Below, one piece after another: positions 7,987 to 16,636 of a stretch of 64,000 nt of DNA. Numbering within the stretch: the stretch's first letter is position 1; every line of letters starts with the position of its first letter. The translations under genes were made by a program, and so were the position numbers. The notes beneath the pieces are model-generated. The model saw only the letters and a program-made list of their open reading frames with translations, was not told where the DNA came from and did not search any database. Origin of the DNA: Actinoplanes flavus (GTDB lineage Bacteria > Actinomycetota > Actinomycetes > Mycobacteriales > Micromonosporaceae); NCBI RefSeq assembly GCF_017592555.1, contig NZ_JAGFNS010000006.1, positions 126,432-190,431 of the forward strand. The letters run 5' to 3'.

Positions 7987-9423
7987 TCAGGCCCCCACGT
8001 GGTGCATGACGTGCTTGATGCGGGTGTAGTCCTCGAACCCGTACATCGACAGGTCCTTGCCGTGGCCGGAGTGCTTGAAACCGCCGTGCGGCATCTCGGC
8101 GACCAGCGGGATGTGGCAGTTGACCCAGACGCAGCCGAAGTCGAGCCGCTGGGTCATCCGCATGGCGGTGCCGTGGTCCTTCGTCCACACGCTGGAGGCC
8201 AGCGCGTACTCCACGCCGTTGGCGTTGCGGACCGCCTCGTCCTCGTCGGTGAACCGCTGCACGGTGATGACCGGGCCGAAGACCTCGTTCTGGATGATCT
8301 CGTCGTCCTGCCGCAGGCCGGAGACGACGGTGGGGGAGTAGAAGAAGCCGCGGTCACCGACCCGGGCGCCGCCGGCCTGGAGCACCGCGTGGTCCGGGAG
8401 CCGCTCGATGAATCCGGCCACCCGGGCCAGCTGGTTCGCGTTGTTCACCGGGCCGTAGAGAACGTCGTCCTGGTCCGGGGCGCCGGTCTTGATCTCCCGG
8501 GCCTGGGCGGCCAGCGCGGCCACGAAGTCGTCGTGGACGCCGGCGCCGGCCAGCACCCGGGTCGCGGCGGTGCAGTCCTGGCCGGCGTTGAAGTAGCCGG
8601 CCTCGGCGATCGACGCGGCCGCCGCCTCCACATCGGCGTCGTCGAACACCACGACCGGGGCCTTGCCGCCCAGCTCCAGGTGGGTGCGCTTGAGGTCGGC
8701 GGCGGCGCTGCCGGCCACCTCCATGCCGGCCCGCACCGAACCGGTGATCGACACCATCCGCGGCGTCCGGTGGGTGACCAGGGCGCGGCCGGTGTCCCGG
8801 TCGCCGAGGACCACGTTGAACAGGCCGGCCGGCAGGAACTCGGCGGCGATCTCGGCCAGCATGACGCTGGTGACCGGGGTGGTGTCGGACGGCTTGAGCA
8901 CCACGGCGTTGCCCGCGGCCAGCGCCGGAGCGATCTTCCACATCGCCATGAGCAGCGGATAGTTCCACGGGGTGACCTGGGCGCAGACGCCGATCGGCTC
9001 GCGCCGCACATAGCTCTCGAACCCGTTCATGTACTGCCCCGCGGAGCGGCCCTCCAGCACCCGGGCGGCGCCCGCGAAGAACCGCAGATGGTCGACGGCC
9101 GGCGGCAGCTCCTCGCTGGCGGTCAGGCCGAGCGGCTTGCCGGTGTTCTTCGACTCGGCGGCGACCAGCTCGTCGGCGCGGTCCTCGATGGCGCCGGCGA
9201 ACCGGAGCAGGGCACGCTGCCGCTCGCCGGGGGTGGTGTCGCGCCACGTCTCGAAGGCGGTGGCGGCGGCCCGCATGGCCCGGTCGACGTCGGCGTCACC
9301 GGAGACCGGCGCGGAGGCGAAGACCTCACCGGTGGACGGGTCGACGAGATCCTCGTACCGGCCCTCGGCGGGTGCGACGGCCTCGCCCCCGATGAGGTTG
9401 TGCAGCACCGTCTTCGCCGTCAT
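7987..9423 (-). CDS. Aldehyde dehydrogenase, gamma-aminobutyraldehyde type
   Basis: NAD(P)-dependent aldehyde dehydrogenase of 478 residues, typical length. Seen: cofactor segments VTPWNYPLLMAMWKIAPAL and LKPSDTTP, catalytic Glu in LELGGKAP, catalytic Cys in GQDCTAATR and the C-terminal EVFGPVITV. Similar to 4-aminobutyraldehyde dehydrogenases (Prr/PuuC group). Together with the amine oxidase and aminotransferase of the same operon it would convert putrescine-derived aldehyde to 4-aminobutyrate. First gene of the operon; AGGAGG lies 4 bases before the ATG at 9423, and the promoter should lie in 9424-9564. Confidence 0.87.
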   Translation of the reverse strand: MTAKTVLHNLIGGEAVAPAEGRYEDLVDPSTGEVFASAPVSGDADVDRAMRAAATAFETWRDTTPGERQRALLRFAGAIEDRADELVAAESKNTGKPLGLTASEELPPAVDHLRFFAGAARVLEGRSAGQYMNGFESYVRREPIGVCAQVTPWNYPLLMAMWKIAPALAAGNAVVLKPSDTTPVTSVMLAEIAAEFLPAGLFNVVLGDRDTGRALVTHRTPRMVSITGSVRAGMEVAGSAAADLKRTHLELGGKAPVVVFDDADVEAAAASIAEAGYFNAGQDCTAATRVLAGAGVHDDFVAALAAQAREIKTGAPDQDDVLYGPVNNANQLARVAGFIERLPDHAVLQAGGARVGDRGFFYSPTVVSGLRQDDEIIQNEVFGPVITVQRFTDEDEAVRNANGVEYALASSVWTKDHGTAMRMTQRLDFGCVWVNCHIPLVAEMPHGGFKHSGHGKDLSMYGFEDYTRIKHVMHHVGA

Positions 9424-9564
9424 TACGCCTCCTGAGCCGTGGTATCAGCGCATTCGGCCCCATCTTTTCCGCTGAATCCGTGGCGAACAAGAGGTCCGAG
9501 AAATATTTCCGCACTGACCCGGGACCGGAAAACAGCCCGCCCTGGAACGGTGACACACCGGCCG

Positions 9565-10770
9565 TCAATCGCGGCGGCGAACGGCGAGAACCGCCACGTC
9601 GTCGGTCGGGGGATCGGCGATCCGGTCCGCCATGACGGTAGCGCAGACCTCCTCCGCCGCGTCGGCCCGCACGATGCGCAGCAGCCGGTCCAGCCCCTCG
9701 TCGATCACCTGGGCGCGCCGCTCCACGAGGCCGTCGGTGAAGCAGAGCAGCAGGGACCCGGGCGGCATCGGCACCGCGGTGGCGCGCCGCGGCCCGCCCG
9801 GGTGGGCCACCCCGAGCGGCGGGTCGACCGGGACCCCGGCCAGCACCGGCGGGTCACCGGGCACGGCCAGGATCGGGCGCAGGTGCCCGGCCGAGGAGAT
9901 CACCGCACGGTCCCGGGCGGGGCTGACCATCGCGTAGAGGGCGGTGGTCAGGCTGCCCGCCTCGAAATGCAGAACCTTGCGGTCCAGCAGGGTGAGCGCC
10001 TCCGCCGGGTCGTCGCAGATCAGCGCGTACGCCCGCAGCGCGCTGCGGATCCGCCCCATCACCACGGCGGACGCCAGACCGTGCCCGGAGACGTCGCCGA
10101 TCACCACGCCCAGCCAGCCGGACGGCAGGGGGAAGACGTCGTACCAGTCGCCGCCGATGCCGGTGGCGTGGCCCGGAACGTACCGCGCGGCGAGCTCGAC
10201 GCCGGGCACCTCCGGCAGCCGGGTCGGCAGCAGGCTGCGCTGCAGGGCCAGGGCCGCCGAGCGGTCCAGTTTCGCCGAGCGGATCCGCCCGGCCACGGCC
10301 GCCCGGTCGGCGACCAGCTCCAGCAGCTTGACGTCGTCGTCGCCGAACTCGCGCCGGGTCAGCGAGCCGATGTGCAGCACGCCGAGCAGATCCTCCCCGG
10401 CCATGATCGGCACGCCGAGCAGAGACCGCACGCCCTTCTCCAGCAGAGCCGGGTTGACCACCTGGTCCGGGGTGACGTCGGTGATCCGGACCGGCCGGCG
10501 GGTCTCGGCCACCCGGCCGGCGAAACCGCGGCCCACGGCCAACCGGAAGCCGGCCCGCACCTCCTCCTCCAGGCCCTTGGCCGCGGTCGCGACCAGCTGG
10601 CGGGCGTGCGGGTCCAGCAGCAGGATGGCCGCGGTGTCCACGTCCAGCAGATCGCGCACCCGGTCCAGCAGCTCGTCGAGCAGGTCGGACGTCTCCAGGC
10701 GGGACAGCGTCGCATCGGTGACCGCTTCGAGACGGCGCAGCCGCTCGTCGTCGTTGATGCGTGGGGGCAC
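9565..10770 (-). CDS. GAF domain PP2C (SpoIIE-type) phosphatase
   Basis: 401 residues, GTG start. A short coiled N terminus (MPPRINDDERLRRLEAV) precedes a GAF domain (about 30-165) and a SpoIIE-like PPM phosphatase domain (about 185-400). The phosphatase shows metal-binding GGDWYDVF, the VIGDVSGHG motif, LLCFTDGLVERR and DDVAVLAVRR. Such proteins dephosphorylate anti-anti-sigma factors in stress or developmental partner-switching systems. No cognate sigma, kinase or antagonist gene is adjacent, so targets are unknown. The gene is minus-strand, between the GH3 gene and the polyamine operon. Confidence 0.88.
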   Translation of the reverse strand: MPPRINDDERLRRLEAVTDATLSRLETSDLLDELLDRVRDLLDVDTAAILLLDPHARQLVATAAKGLEEEVRAGFRLAVGRGFAGRVAETRRPVRITDVTPDQVVNPALLEKGVRSLLGVPIMAGEDLLGVLHIGSLTRREFGDDDVKLLELVADRAAVAGRIRSAKLDRSAALALQRSLLPTRLPEVPGVELAARYVPGHATGIGGDWYDVFPLPSGWLGVVIGDVSGHGLASAVVMGRIRSALRAYALICDDPAEALTLLDRKVLHFEAGSLTTALYAMVSPARDRAVISSAGHLRPILAVPGDPPVLAGVPVDPPLGVAHPGGPRRATAVPMPPGSLLLCFTDGLVERRAQVIDEGLDRLLRIVRADAAEEVCATVMADRIADPPTDDVAVLAVRRRD

Positions 10771-10817
10771 AGCAGAAGCCTAATGGGCCACCGTCGGCGC
10801 CGGAGAGCGACCGGGTG

Positions 10818-13202
10818 TCACGAATCGGCGGGCCGCACCTCCACCCCGGTCACCAGGCGGCGGTCCGCTCCGGCCGGGCGGACCGGGCCGGTCAGCTCGA
10901 CGGAGCCCTCGCACGGCAGGTCCCCGGCCGAGGTGCCGACGAGGATCCGCAGTTCGCCGGGCTCCACGACACGCCGCATGTCGCGGCCGGTGAAGGCGGT
11001 GCGGTCGGTGTGGACCGCGAACGTGACGTCGGCGGCGCCGCCCGCGGCCAGCTCCACCCGCCGGAAGCCGGCCAGCTGCCGCACCGGACGGGTGACCTGG
11101 GCGACCGGGTCGGCGAGATAGAGCTGCACCACCTCGGCGCCGTCGCGGCCGCCGGTGTTACGGACCCGGACGGTCACCGCGAACTCCGCGTCGGTCGGTA
11201 CCCGGTCCGCGGAGATCCGCAGGTCGTCCACGGTGAACGAGGTGTAGGACCGGCCGTGCCCGAACGGGAACATCGGGGTCGGATCCAGGTTGCTCACGCC
11301 GGTGTGCGCGGCCCCGAGACGCGGTTGCAGGTAGGTGCCCGGCTGGCCGCCCGGGGTGCGCGGGATCTGCACCGGCAGCCGGCCGCTGGGCTGGACCCGG
11401 CCGGACAGCACCCCGGCGATCGCGGGGCCGCCCTCCTCACCGGGCATGAACGCCTGCACCAGACCGGCGGCGCGGCCGTCCAGGTCGCCCAGCGCGTACG
11501 GCCGGCCGGAGACCACCACGACCACCACCGGGGTGCCGGTCGCCAGCACCGCGTCCAGCAGCTCGCCCTGCACTCCGGGCAGCCGCAGGTCGGCGGCGTC
11601 GCAGCCCTCGCCGGAGGTGCCCCGGCCGAACAGCCCGGCCAGGTCGCCGACGAACGCCAGGCACACCTCGGCGGACGCGGCCGCGGCCACCGCCTCGGCG
11701 AAACCGGAGCGGTCGTCGCCGTCCACGGCGCAACCCTTCGCGTACGCGATCTCGGCGTCCGGGAACTCGGCCCGGACCGACTCGGCCGCGCTGGGCATCG
11801 CGATGCCGGCCGTGACCCCGGGGTAGCGGGGCAGCACGTGGTTGGGGAAGGCATAGCAGCCGAGGAAGGTGCTCGCGTCGTCGGCGCACGGGCCGATCAC
11901 CGCGATCCGGCCGGGTCCGGTCCGGCCCGGGCCGGCCAGCGGCAGCGCGGTGCCCGGGTCGAGCAGCACGATCGAGCGTTCCGCCAGCTCGCGGGCGAGC
12001 CGGCGGTTCTCCTCGGAGTCCAGCGTCACGGTGCCGGCGGCGGCCACCGAGGCCTCCGGCGTCCAGCCGGCGTCGAGCAGGCCGAGCTCCGCCTTCTGGG
12101 TCAGCAGGCGGCGGGCCGCGCGGTCCACCAGCTCCTCGGGCACCTCGCTGCGGCGCACCCGGGCGACCAGCTCGTCGCCGTACCCGAGGGTGTCCGGCAG
12201 CTCCACGTCGATGCCGGCGGCCAGGGCCAGGGCGCCGGCGTCGCCCGCATCGGCGGCGACCTGGTGCATGCCGGCCAGGAACGGGATCGACCAGTAGTCG
12301 GAGACGACCGTGCCGGTGAAGCCCCACTCGTCGCGCAGCAGCTCGGTGAGCAGCCACGGGTCGGCCCCGGCCGGGACGCCGTCGACGTCGGCGTACGAGT
12401 TCATCACCGAACCGGCGCCACCGGTGCGCACGGCCGTCTCGAACGGCGGCAGGATGACGTCCAGCAGCTCCCGGCGGCCCATCGGCACCGGGCCGTGGTT
12501 GCGGGCGCCGCGCGAGGCGGAGTAGCCGGCGAAGTGCTTCAGCGTGGCGATCACCCCGGCGCTCTGCAGACCCCGCACGTACGCCGAGCCGACCATGGCC
12601 ACCAGGTACGGGTCCTCGCCGATGGACTCCTCGACCCGGCCCCAGCGGTAGTCGCGGACCACGTCGAGGACCGGGGACAGCCCCTGGTGCACGCCGAGCG
12701 CCGCCATGTCCCGCCCGATCGCCGCGGCCATTCGTTCGACGAGTTCCGGATCGAAGGTGGCTCCCCAGTTGATGGCCGCCGGGTACACACTGGCACCGTG
12801 CATGGTGAAACCGGTGAGGCACTCCTCATGAACGATCGCGGGAATCCCCAGGCGGGACGATTCCATCACGATGCGCTGCTGGCGGACGAGCTCGGCGGCG
12901 CCCTCGGTGGCCGACACCGGGTAGCTGCCGTAGATCCGGGTGAGGTGGCCGAGCCCGTGCCGGCTGGCGTCCTCCAGCGCCTCGCCCGCGCCGAACTCGC
13001 TCTCCATCGGCGCGACGTCGTGCCCGTCCTCCGGCTCGGGGCCGGCCGCGCCGGTCGCCCCCTTGTCCTTGCCGAGCCAGCGGCTGCCGAGCTGGGCGAC
13101 CTTCTCCTCGAGCGTCATCTCGGCGAGTAGCGCGCCGACGCGCTCGGACACCGGAAGCCTCGGGTCGCGCCACGCGGGCGGCGGCGCTTGGTCTGTGCTC
13201 AA
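10818..13202 (-). CDS. Intracellular GH3 beta-glucosidase/beta-xylosidase
   Basis: 794 residues, no signal peptide, so the enzyme acts on imported oligosaccharides. GH3 barrel with KHFAGYSASRGARNHGP and the nucleophile Asp302 in VVSDYWSI. It is followed by a GH3 C domain (EVCLAFVGDLAGLFGRGTSGEG, FMPGEEGGPAI) and a fibronectin type III-like tail (VRNTGGRDGAEVVQLYLAD). The start is a TTG at 13202, decided by a strong GGAGG five bases upstream and the N terminus STDQAPPPAWRDP. It is divergent from the sugar-binding-protein/permease operon at 13493 and shares the operator-rich region with it, so the two are probably co-induced by the same beta-linked oligosaccharide. Confidence 0.88.
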   Translation of the reverse strand: MSTDQAPPPAWRDPRLPVSERVGALLAEMTLEEKVAQLGSRWLGKDKGATGAAGPEPEDGHDVAPMESEFGAGEALEDASRHGLGHLTRIYGSYPVSATEGAAELVRQQRIVMESSRLGIPAIVHEECLTGFTMHGASVYPAAINWGATFDPELVERMAAAIGRDMAALGVHQGLSPVLDVVRDYRWGRVEESIGEDPYLVAMVGSAYVRGLQSAGVIATLKHFAGYSASRGARNHGPVPMGRRELLDVILPPFETAVRTGGAGSVMNSYADVDGVPAGADPWLLTELLRDEWGFTGTVVSDYWSIPFLAGMHQVAADAGDAGALALAAGIDVELPDTLGYGDELVARVRRSEVPEELVDRAARRLLTQKAELGLLDAGWTPEASVAAAGTVTLDSEENRRLARELAERSIVLLDPGTALPLAGPGRTGPGRIAVIGPCADDASTFLGCYAFPNHVLPRYPGVTAGIAMPSAAESVRAEFPDAEIAYAKGCAVDGDDRSGFAEAVAAAASAEVCLAFVGDLAGLFGRGTSGEGCDAADLRLPGVQGELLDAVLATGTPVVVVVVSGRPYALGDLDGRAAGLVQAFMPGEEGGPAIAGVLSGRVQPSGRLPVQIPRTPGGQPGTYLQPRLGAAHTGVSNLDPTPMFPFGHGRSYTSFTVDDLRISADRVPTDAEFAVTVRVRNTGGRDGAEVVQLYLADPVAQVTRPVRQLAGFRRVELAAGGAADVTFAVHTDRTAFTGRDMRRVVEPGELRILVGTSAGDLPCEGSVELTGPVRPAGADRRLVTGVEVRPADS

Positions 13203-13216
13203 CGGTACCTCCGATG

Positions 13217-13227
13217 GTTTCCGAAAC
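13217..13227. promoter_or_regulatory. LacI-type operator candidate upstream of GH3
   Basis: GTTTCCGAAAC, an inverted repeat of five bases either side of one central C, 15 bases before the TTG of the intracellular GH3 gene. The same half sites recur at 13358-13368 (GTTTACGAAAC). Reading on the minus strand the site extends to GGAAGTTTCGGAAAC, close to the sites at 13395 and 17695. Assignment to the LacI regulator at 16626-17660 is inference. Confidence 0.5.
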
Positions 13228-13330
13228 TTCCGAGCCGCGCCAGGCCTCGGCGGCGCCCATGGAAAGGGCTCGTGAGCGGCTGCGGGATGCCGCCTACTCT
13301 CGCGCTCAGGGCACTGTTACGGCAAGGGAC

Positions 13331-13360
13331 TTGACACTCGTCACAGCGAAACTCTACGTT
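13331..13360 (+). promoter_or_regulatory. Sigma-70-type promoter for the sugar ABC operon
   Basis: TTGACA at 13331-13336 and TACGTT at 13355-13360 with an 18-base spacer, on the strand of the binding-protein gene, whose GTG is at 13493. The inverted repeat GTTTACGAAAC (13358-13368) overlaps the -10 box and the expected transcription start, the classical position for repression. Confidence 0.55.
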
Positions 13361-13368
13361 TACGAAAC
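13358..13368. promoter_or_regulatory. LacI-type operator overlapping the ABC operon promoter
   Basis: GTTTACGAAAC, arms GTTT and AAAC separated by ACG, overlapping the proposed -10 element. It matches GTTTCCGAAAC at 13217-13227 in ten of eleven positions. Confidence 0.5.
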
Positions 13369-13393
13369 CTCACCTTAATTTGCAGCAGTCGCG

Positions 13394-13404
13394 CGAAACT
13401 TTCG
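13394..13404. promoter_or_regulatory. Additional operator-like palindrome
   Basis: CGAAACTTTCG, perfect 5-1-5 inverted repeat within GAAACTTTCGGAAG (13395-13408). This 14-base string is almost repeated upstream of the LacI gene (GCAACTTTCGGAAC, 17695-17708), which supports a common regulator. Confidence 0.5.
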
Positions 13405-13492
13405 GAAGCTTAACCGGTTTTGAAAAGTTTGCGGCAGGACTCGCGCGGTATCGTCAGCCGCCCCGCGGCTTCGTTCGAGTACGGAGATCAGC

Positions 13493-14803
13493 GTGAAGCG
13501 CAGAAATTTCTTGACCCTCTCCGCCGGAGCCGCCGCGGGTGCCGCGCTGGCCGCCTGTGGTAACGAAGGACCCGGCGGCAGCGAATCCGGCGGTGGCGGC
13601 TCGGCCAGCTACTGGTCGCTGAGCGGCGAGCCGGGCGAGCCCTACCGCAAGGCCGCCATCGACCGGTTCAACAAGGCCAACCCGGATTCCAAGATCACCC
13701 CGACGTTCTTCCAGAACGACGCCTACAAGCAGAAGATCAAGACGGCGCTGGGCGCGAACCAGGCCCCGACGCTGATCTGGGGCTGGGGCGGCGGCGGCCT
13801 GAAGAGCTACGTCGAGGCGGGCCAGGTCGAGGACCTGACCGGCCTCTTCGGCGACGCCGCTCTCAAGGGCAAGCTGCTGCCCGGCTCGTTCGGCGCGGCC
13901 ACGGTCAACGGCAAGATCTACGCGATGCCGGTGGAGACGGTCCAGCCGATCGTCCTCTACTACAACAAGAAGATCTTCGACCAGGTCGGCGTCAGCGCCC
14001 CGCAGACCTACGGCGACATCCTCGACCTGATCCCGAAGTTCAACGCCAAGGGCATCGCGCCGTTCTCGCTCGCCGGGCAGTCCCGCTGGACCAACATGAT
14101 GTGGCTCGAGTTCATGCTCGACCGCAACGCCGGCTCCGAGGTGTTCGACAACGTCTTCGCCGGCAAGCCCGGCTCCTGGTCCGACCCGGCCGTGCTGGAC
14201 ATGCTGACCAAGGTCCAGGACCTGGTGAAGATGAACGCCTTCCAGAAGGGCTTCGCCTCGACCGCCGCGGACACCAACGCCGACCAGGCCCTGCTCTACA
14301 CCGGCAAGGCCGCGATGATGGTGCACGGCTCCTGGTCGTACGGTATCCAGAAGGCCCAGGGCGGCAAGTTCGTCCCGGACGGCGGCCTCGGCTGGATGAA
14401 CTTCCCGCCGATCGACGGCGGCAAGGGCGACCCGTCCAACACCGTCGGCAACCCCGGCCAGTACCTCTCGATCTCCTCGAAGGCGACCGCCGCCGACAAG
14501 GAGACCGCGAAGAAATTCTTCTCCACCACGCTCGTCGACGAGGAGGAGAAGGCCGGCTGGGTCAAGTCCGGCGGCGTGCCGGTGCTGGCGAACAGCGACA
14601 GCCTTTACACCGGCGACGACGCGCAGTTCCAGAAGGACATGTCGGCGATCGCGGCCGGCGCCAAGACCTTCGCGCAGTCGTGGGACCAGGCGCTCAGCCC
14701 GACCGCGGCCGAGGTGCTGCTGGACAACATCGCCAAGCTGTTCCAGCTCCAGGTCAGCCCGCAGCAGTGGGTCGACAACATGAACGGGGTCATCGGTAAA
14801 TGA
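13493..14803 (+). CDS. Sugar ABC transporter substrate-binding lipoprotein
   Basis: 436 residues, GTG start. The N terminus KRRNFLTLSAGAAAGAALAAC combines a twin-arginine-like start with a lipobox ending at Cys22, so it is likely a Tat- or Sec-exported lipoprotein. The body is a family 1 extracellular solute-binding protein (WSLSGEPGEPYRKAAIDRFN, AGKAAMMVHGSWSYG near the hinge). It captures oligosaccharides for the two permeases that follow. Its stop overlaps the start of the first permease (ATGA), implying translational coupling. The divergent GH3 gene suggests a beta-linked di- or oligosaccharide such as cellobiose or xylobiose; that is inference. Confidence 0.9.
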   Translation: MKRRNFLTLSAGAAAGAALAACGNEGPGGSESGGGGSASYWSLSGEPGEPYRKAAIDRFNKANPDSKITPTFFQNDAYKQKIKTALGANQAPTLIWGWGGGGLKSYVEAGQVEDLTGLFGDAALKGKLLPGSFGAATVNGKIYAMPVETVQPIVLYYNKKIFDQVGVSAPQTYGDILDLIPKFNAKGIAPFSLAGQSRWTNMMWLEFMLDRNAGSEVFDNVFAGKPGSWSDPAVLDMLTKVQDLVKMNAFQKGFASTAADTNADQALLYTGKAAMMVHGSWSYGIQKAQGGKFVPDGGLGWMNFPPIDGGKGDPSNTVGNPGQYLSISSKATAADKETAKKFFSTTLVDEEEKAGWVKSGGVPVLANSDSLYTGDDAQFQKDMSAIAAGAKTFAQSWDQALSPTAAEVLLDNIAKLFQLQVSPQQWVDNMNGVIGK

Positions 14804-15729
14804 CGACGCTCGCTCCGCCCGTCGTGCGCGGTCAGGAGCCCACCAGATCACGCGGCGGGCGGAGCGACTCCGTCCTGGTATGGATGGTTCTGCCCGCGTT
14901 CGTCATGTTCGTCTTCTTCGGGATCGTCCCGCTCCTCGGCGTGGTGCTGCTCAGCTTCGCGACGTGGAACGGCATCACCCCGACCATCGAACTGACCGGC
15001 CTGACCAGCTGGAAGGCGGCCCTGACCAACCCCGGGCTGCCGAACGCGCTGTGGGTCACCTTCCTGATCATGGCGCTGTCCTGGCTGGTGCAGACCCCGC
15101 TGTCGATCCTCCTCGGGACGTTCATGGCCCGGCAGAGCCGCTACCGCGGCTTCCTCGCGGTCTTCTACTTCATCCCGCTGCTGCTCAGCTCGGCGGCCAT
15201 CGCGATCACCTACAAGTCGCTGCTGGACCCGAACTTCGGGCTCGGCGCCGGCCTCGGGATCGACGCGCTGAACCAGGACTGGCTCGGACAGGCCAATCTG
15301 GCCATCGCCACGCTGATCTTCGTGGTCTCCTGGCAGTTCATCCCGTTCCACTCCCTGATCTACCAGGGCGCGGTCCGGCAGATCCCGCAATCGATGTACG
15401 AGGCGGCGCAGATCGACGGCGCCGGCCGGGTCCGGCAGTTCTTCAACATCACGCTGCCGCAGATCAAGTACACGATCATCACGTCGTCGACGCTGATGGT
15501 GGTGGGCTCGCTGACCTTCTTCGACCTGATCTGGGTGCTGACCGCCGGTGGTCCCGGCGACGCCACCCGGGCGCTCGCCGTGCAGATGTACCAGCTCGGC
15601 TTCCAGGCCAGCCTGATGGGCCCGGCCAGCGCGATCGCCGTCATCCTGGTCCTCGTCGGCATCGGGCTCTCGCTGCTGCTGCGGCGGATCGGCGGACGGG
15701 CCGACCAGAGCCAGATGGAAGGAGCCTGA
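14800..15729 (+). CDS. Sugar ABC transporter permease, MalF-type
   Basis: 309 residues with about six membrane helices, starting in the first helix after a 25-residue cytosolic leader (SVLVWMVLPAFVMFVFFGIV). The EAA loop that docks the ATPase is visible as MYEAAQIDGAGRVRQFFNITLP. It overlaps the binding-protein stop by four bases and is followed after one base by the second permease. No ATP-binding gene is in the locus, so the transporter likely uses a shared MsmK/MalK-type ATPase encoded elsewhere. Confidence 0.9.
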   Translation: MTTLAPPVVRGQEPTRSRGGRSDSVLVWMVLPAFVMFVFFGIVPLLGVVLLSFATWNGITPTIELTGLTSWKAALTNPGLPNALWVTFLIMALSWLVQTPLSILLGTFMARQSRYRGFLAVFYFIPLLLSSAAIAITYKSLLDPNFGLGAGLGIDALNQDWLGQANLAIATLIFVVSWQFIPFHSLIYQGAVRQIPQSMYEAAQIDGAGRVRQFFNITLPQIKYTIITSSTLMVVGSLTFFDLIWVLTAGGPGDATRALAVQMYQLGFQASLMGPASAIAVILVLVGIGLSLLLRRIGGRADQSQMEGA

Positions 15730-15730
15730 G

Positions 15731-16636
15731 GTGGCGACCATGACTCCCACCCCGGCCGGGACACGGGCCGGTCAGGTCCCGGAACCCGCGGCCGCCGGCA
15801 CCCGGGCGAGCCGCAAGTTCGCCGAGCGCAACTGGGTCGGCGGCAGCTTCGCCTGGCTCTGGCTGATCGTGGTGATGGTGCCGCTCTACTGGCTGGTGAT
15901 CACCAGCTTCAAGACGCAGGCGAACTACTTCGTCACCAACCCGCTGAAGCCGCCGAGCGAGTTCACCTTCGAGAACTACCAGCTGGTGATCGAGAGCGAC
16001 TTCGTCCGGTACTTCATGAACAGCGTCGTCGTCACGGTCGGCGCGGTCCTGCCGGCGACGCTGATCTCGTTCATGGCCGCCTACGCGGTCGTCCGGGGCG
16101 CCGGCAACCGGTTCCTCCAGGGAGTGAACGGGATCTTCCTGATGGGGCTGGCGATCCCGCTCCAGGCGGTCGTCATCCCGGTCTACCTGATCATCATCAA
16201 GATGGAGCTGTACAACACGCTCCAGGCGATCATCCTGCCGTCGATCGCCTTCGCCATCCCGCTGTCGGTGCTGGTGCTGGCCAACTTCATCCGCGACGTC
16301 CCGAAGGAGCTCTTCGAGTCGATGCGGATGGACGGCGCCACCGAGTGGGGGACGATGTGGCGGCTCGCCTTCCCCCTCACCCGGCCGGCGCTGGTCACCG
16401 TGGTCATCTACAACGCGGTGGGCATCTGGAACGGCTACCTGCTGCCGCTGATCCTCACCCAGAGCCCGGAGAAGGCGACCATCCCGCTGGCACTCGCGTC
16501 CTTCCAGACGCAGTTCGGCGTGAACGTGCCGGCCGTCGCCGCGTCGGTCACGCTCACCACGGTGCCGATCGTGCTGCTCTACGCGATCGGGCGGCGCCAG
16601 CTGGTCAGTGGTCTGACCGCCGGTTTCAGTAAGTGA
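15731..16636 (+). CDS. Sugar ABC transporter permease, MalG-type
   Basis: 301 residues, GTG start with GGAG ten bases upstream. Six predicted membrane helices and the EAA loop ESMRMDGATEWGTMWRLAFP. The C terminus (RRQLVSGLTAGFSK) is typical of this permease class. It forms the channel with the preceding permease. The 3' end overlaps the convergent LacI gene by 11 bases, so the two transcripts are antisense at their ends. Confidence 0.9.
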   Translation: MATMTPTPAGTRAGQVPEPAAAGTRASRKFAERNWVGGSFAWLWLIVVMVPLYWLVITSFKTQANYFVTNPLKPPSEFTFENYQLVIESDFVRYFMNSVVVTVGAVLPATLISFMAAYAVVRGAGNRFLQGVNGIFLMGLAIPLQAVVIPVYLIIIKMELYNTLQAIILPSIAFAIPLSVLVLANFIRDVPKELFESMRMDGATEWGTMWRLAFPLTRPALVTVVIYNAVGIWNGYLLPLILTQSPEKATIPLALASFQTQFGVNVPAVAASVTLTTVPIVLLYAIGRRQLVSGLTAGFSK

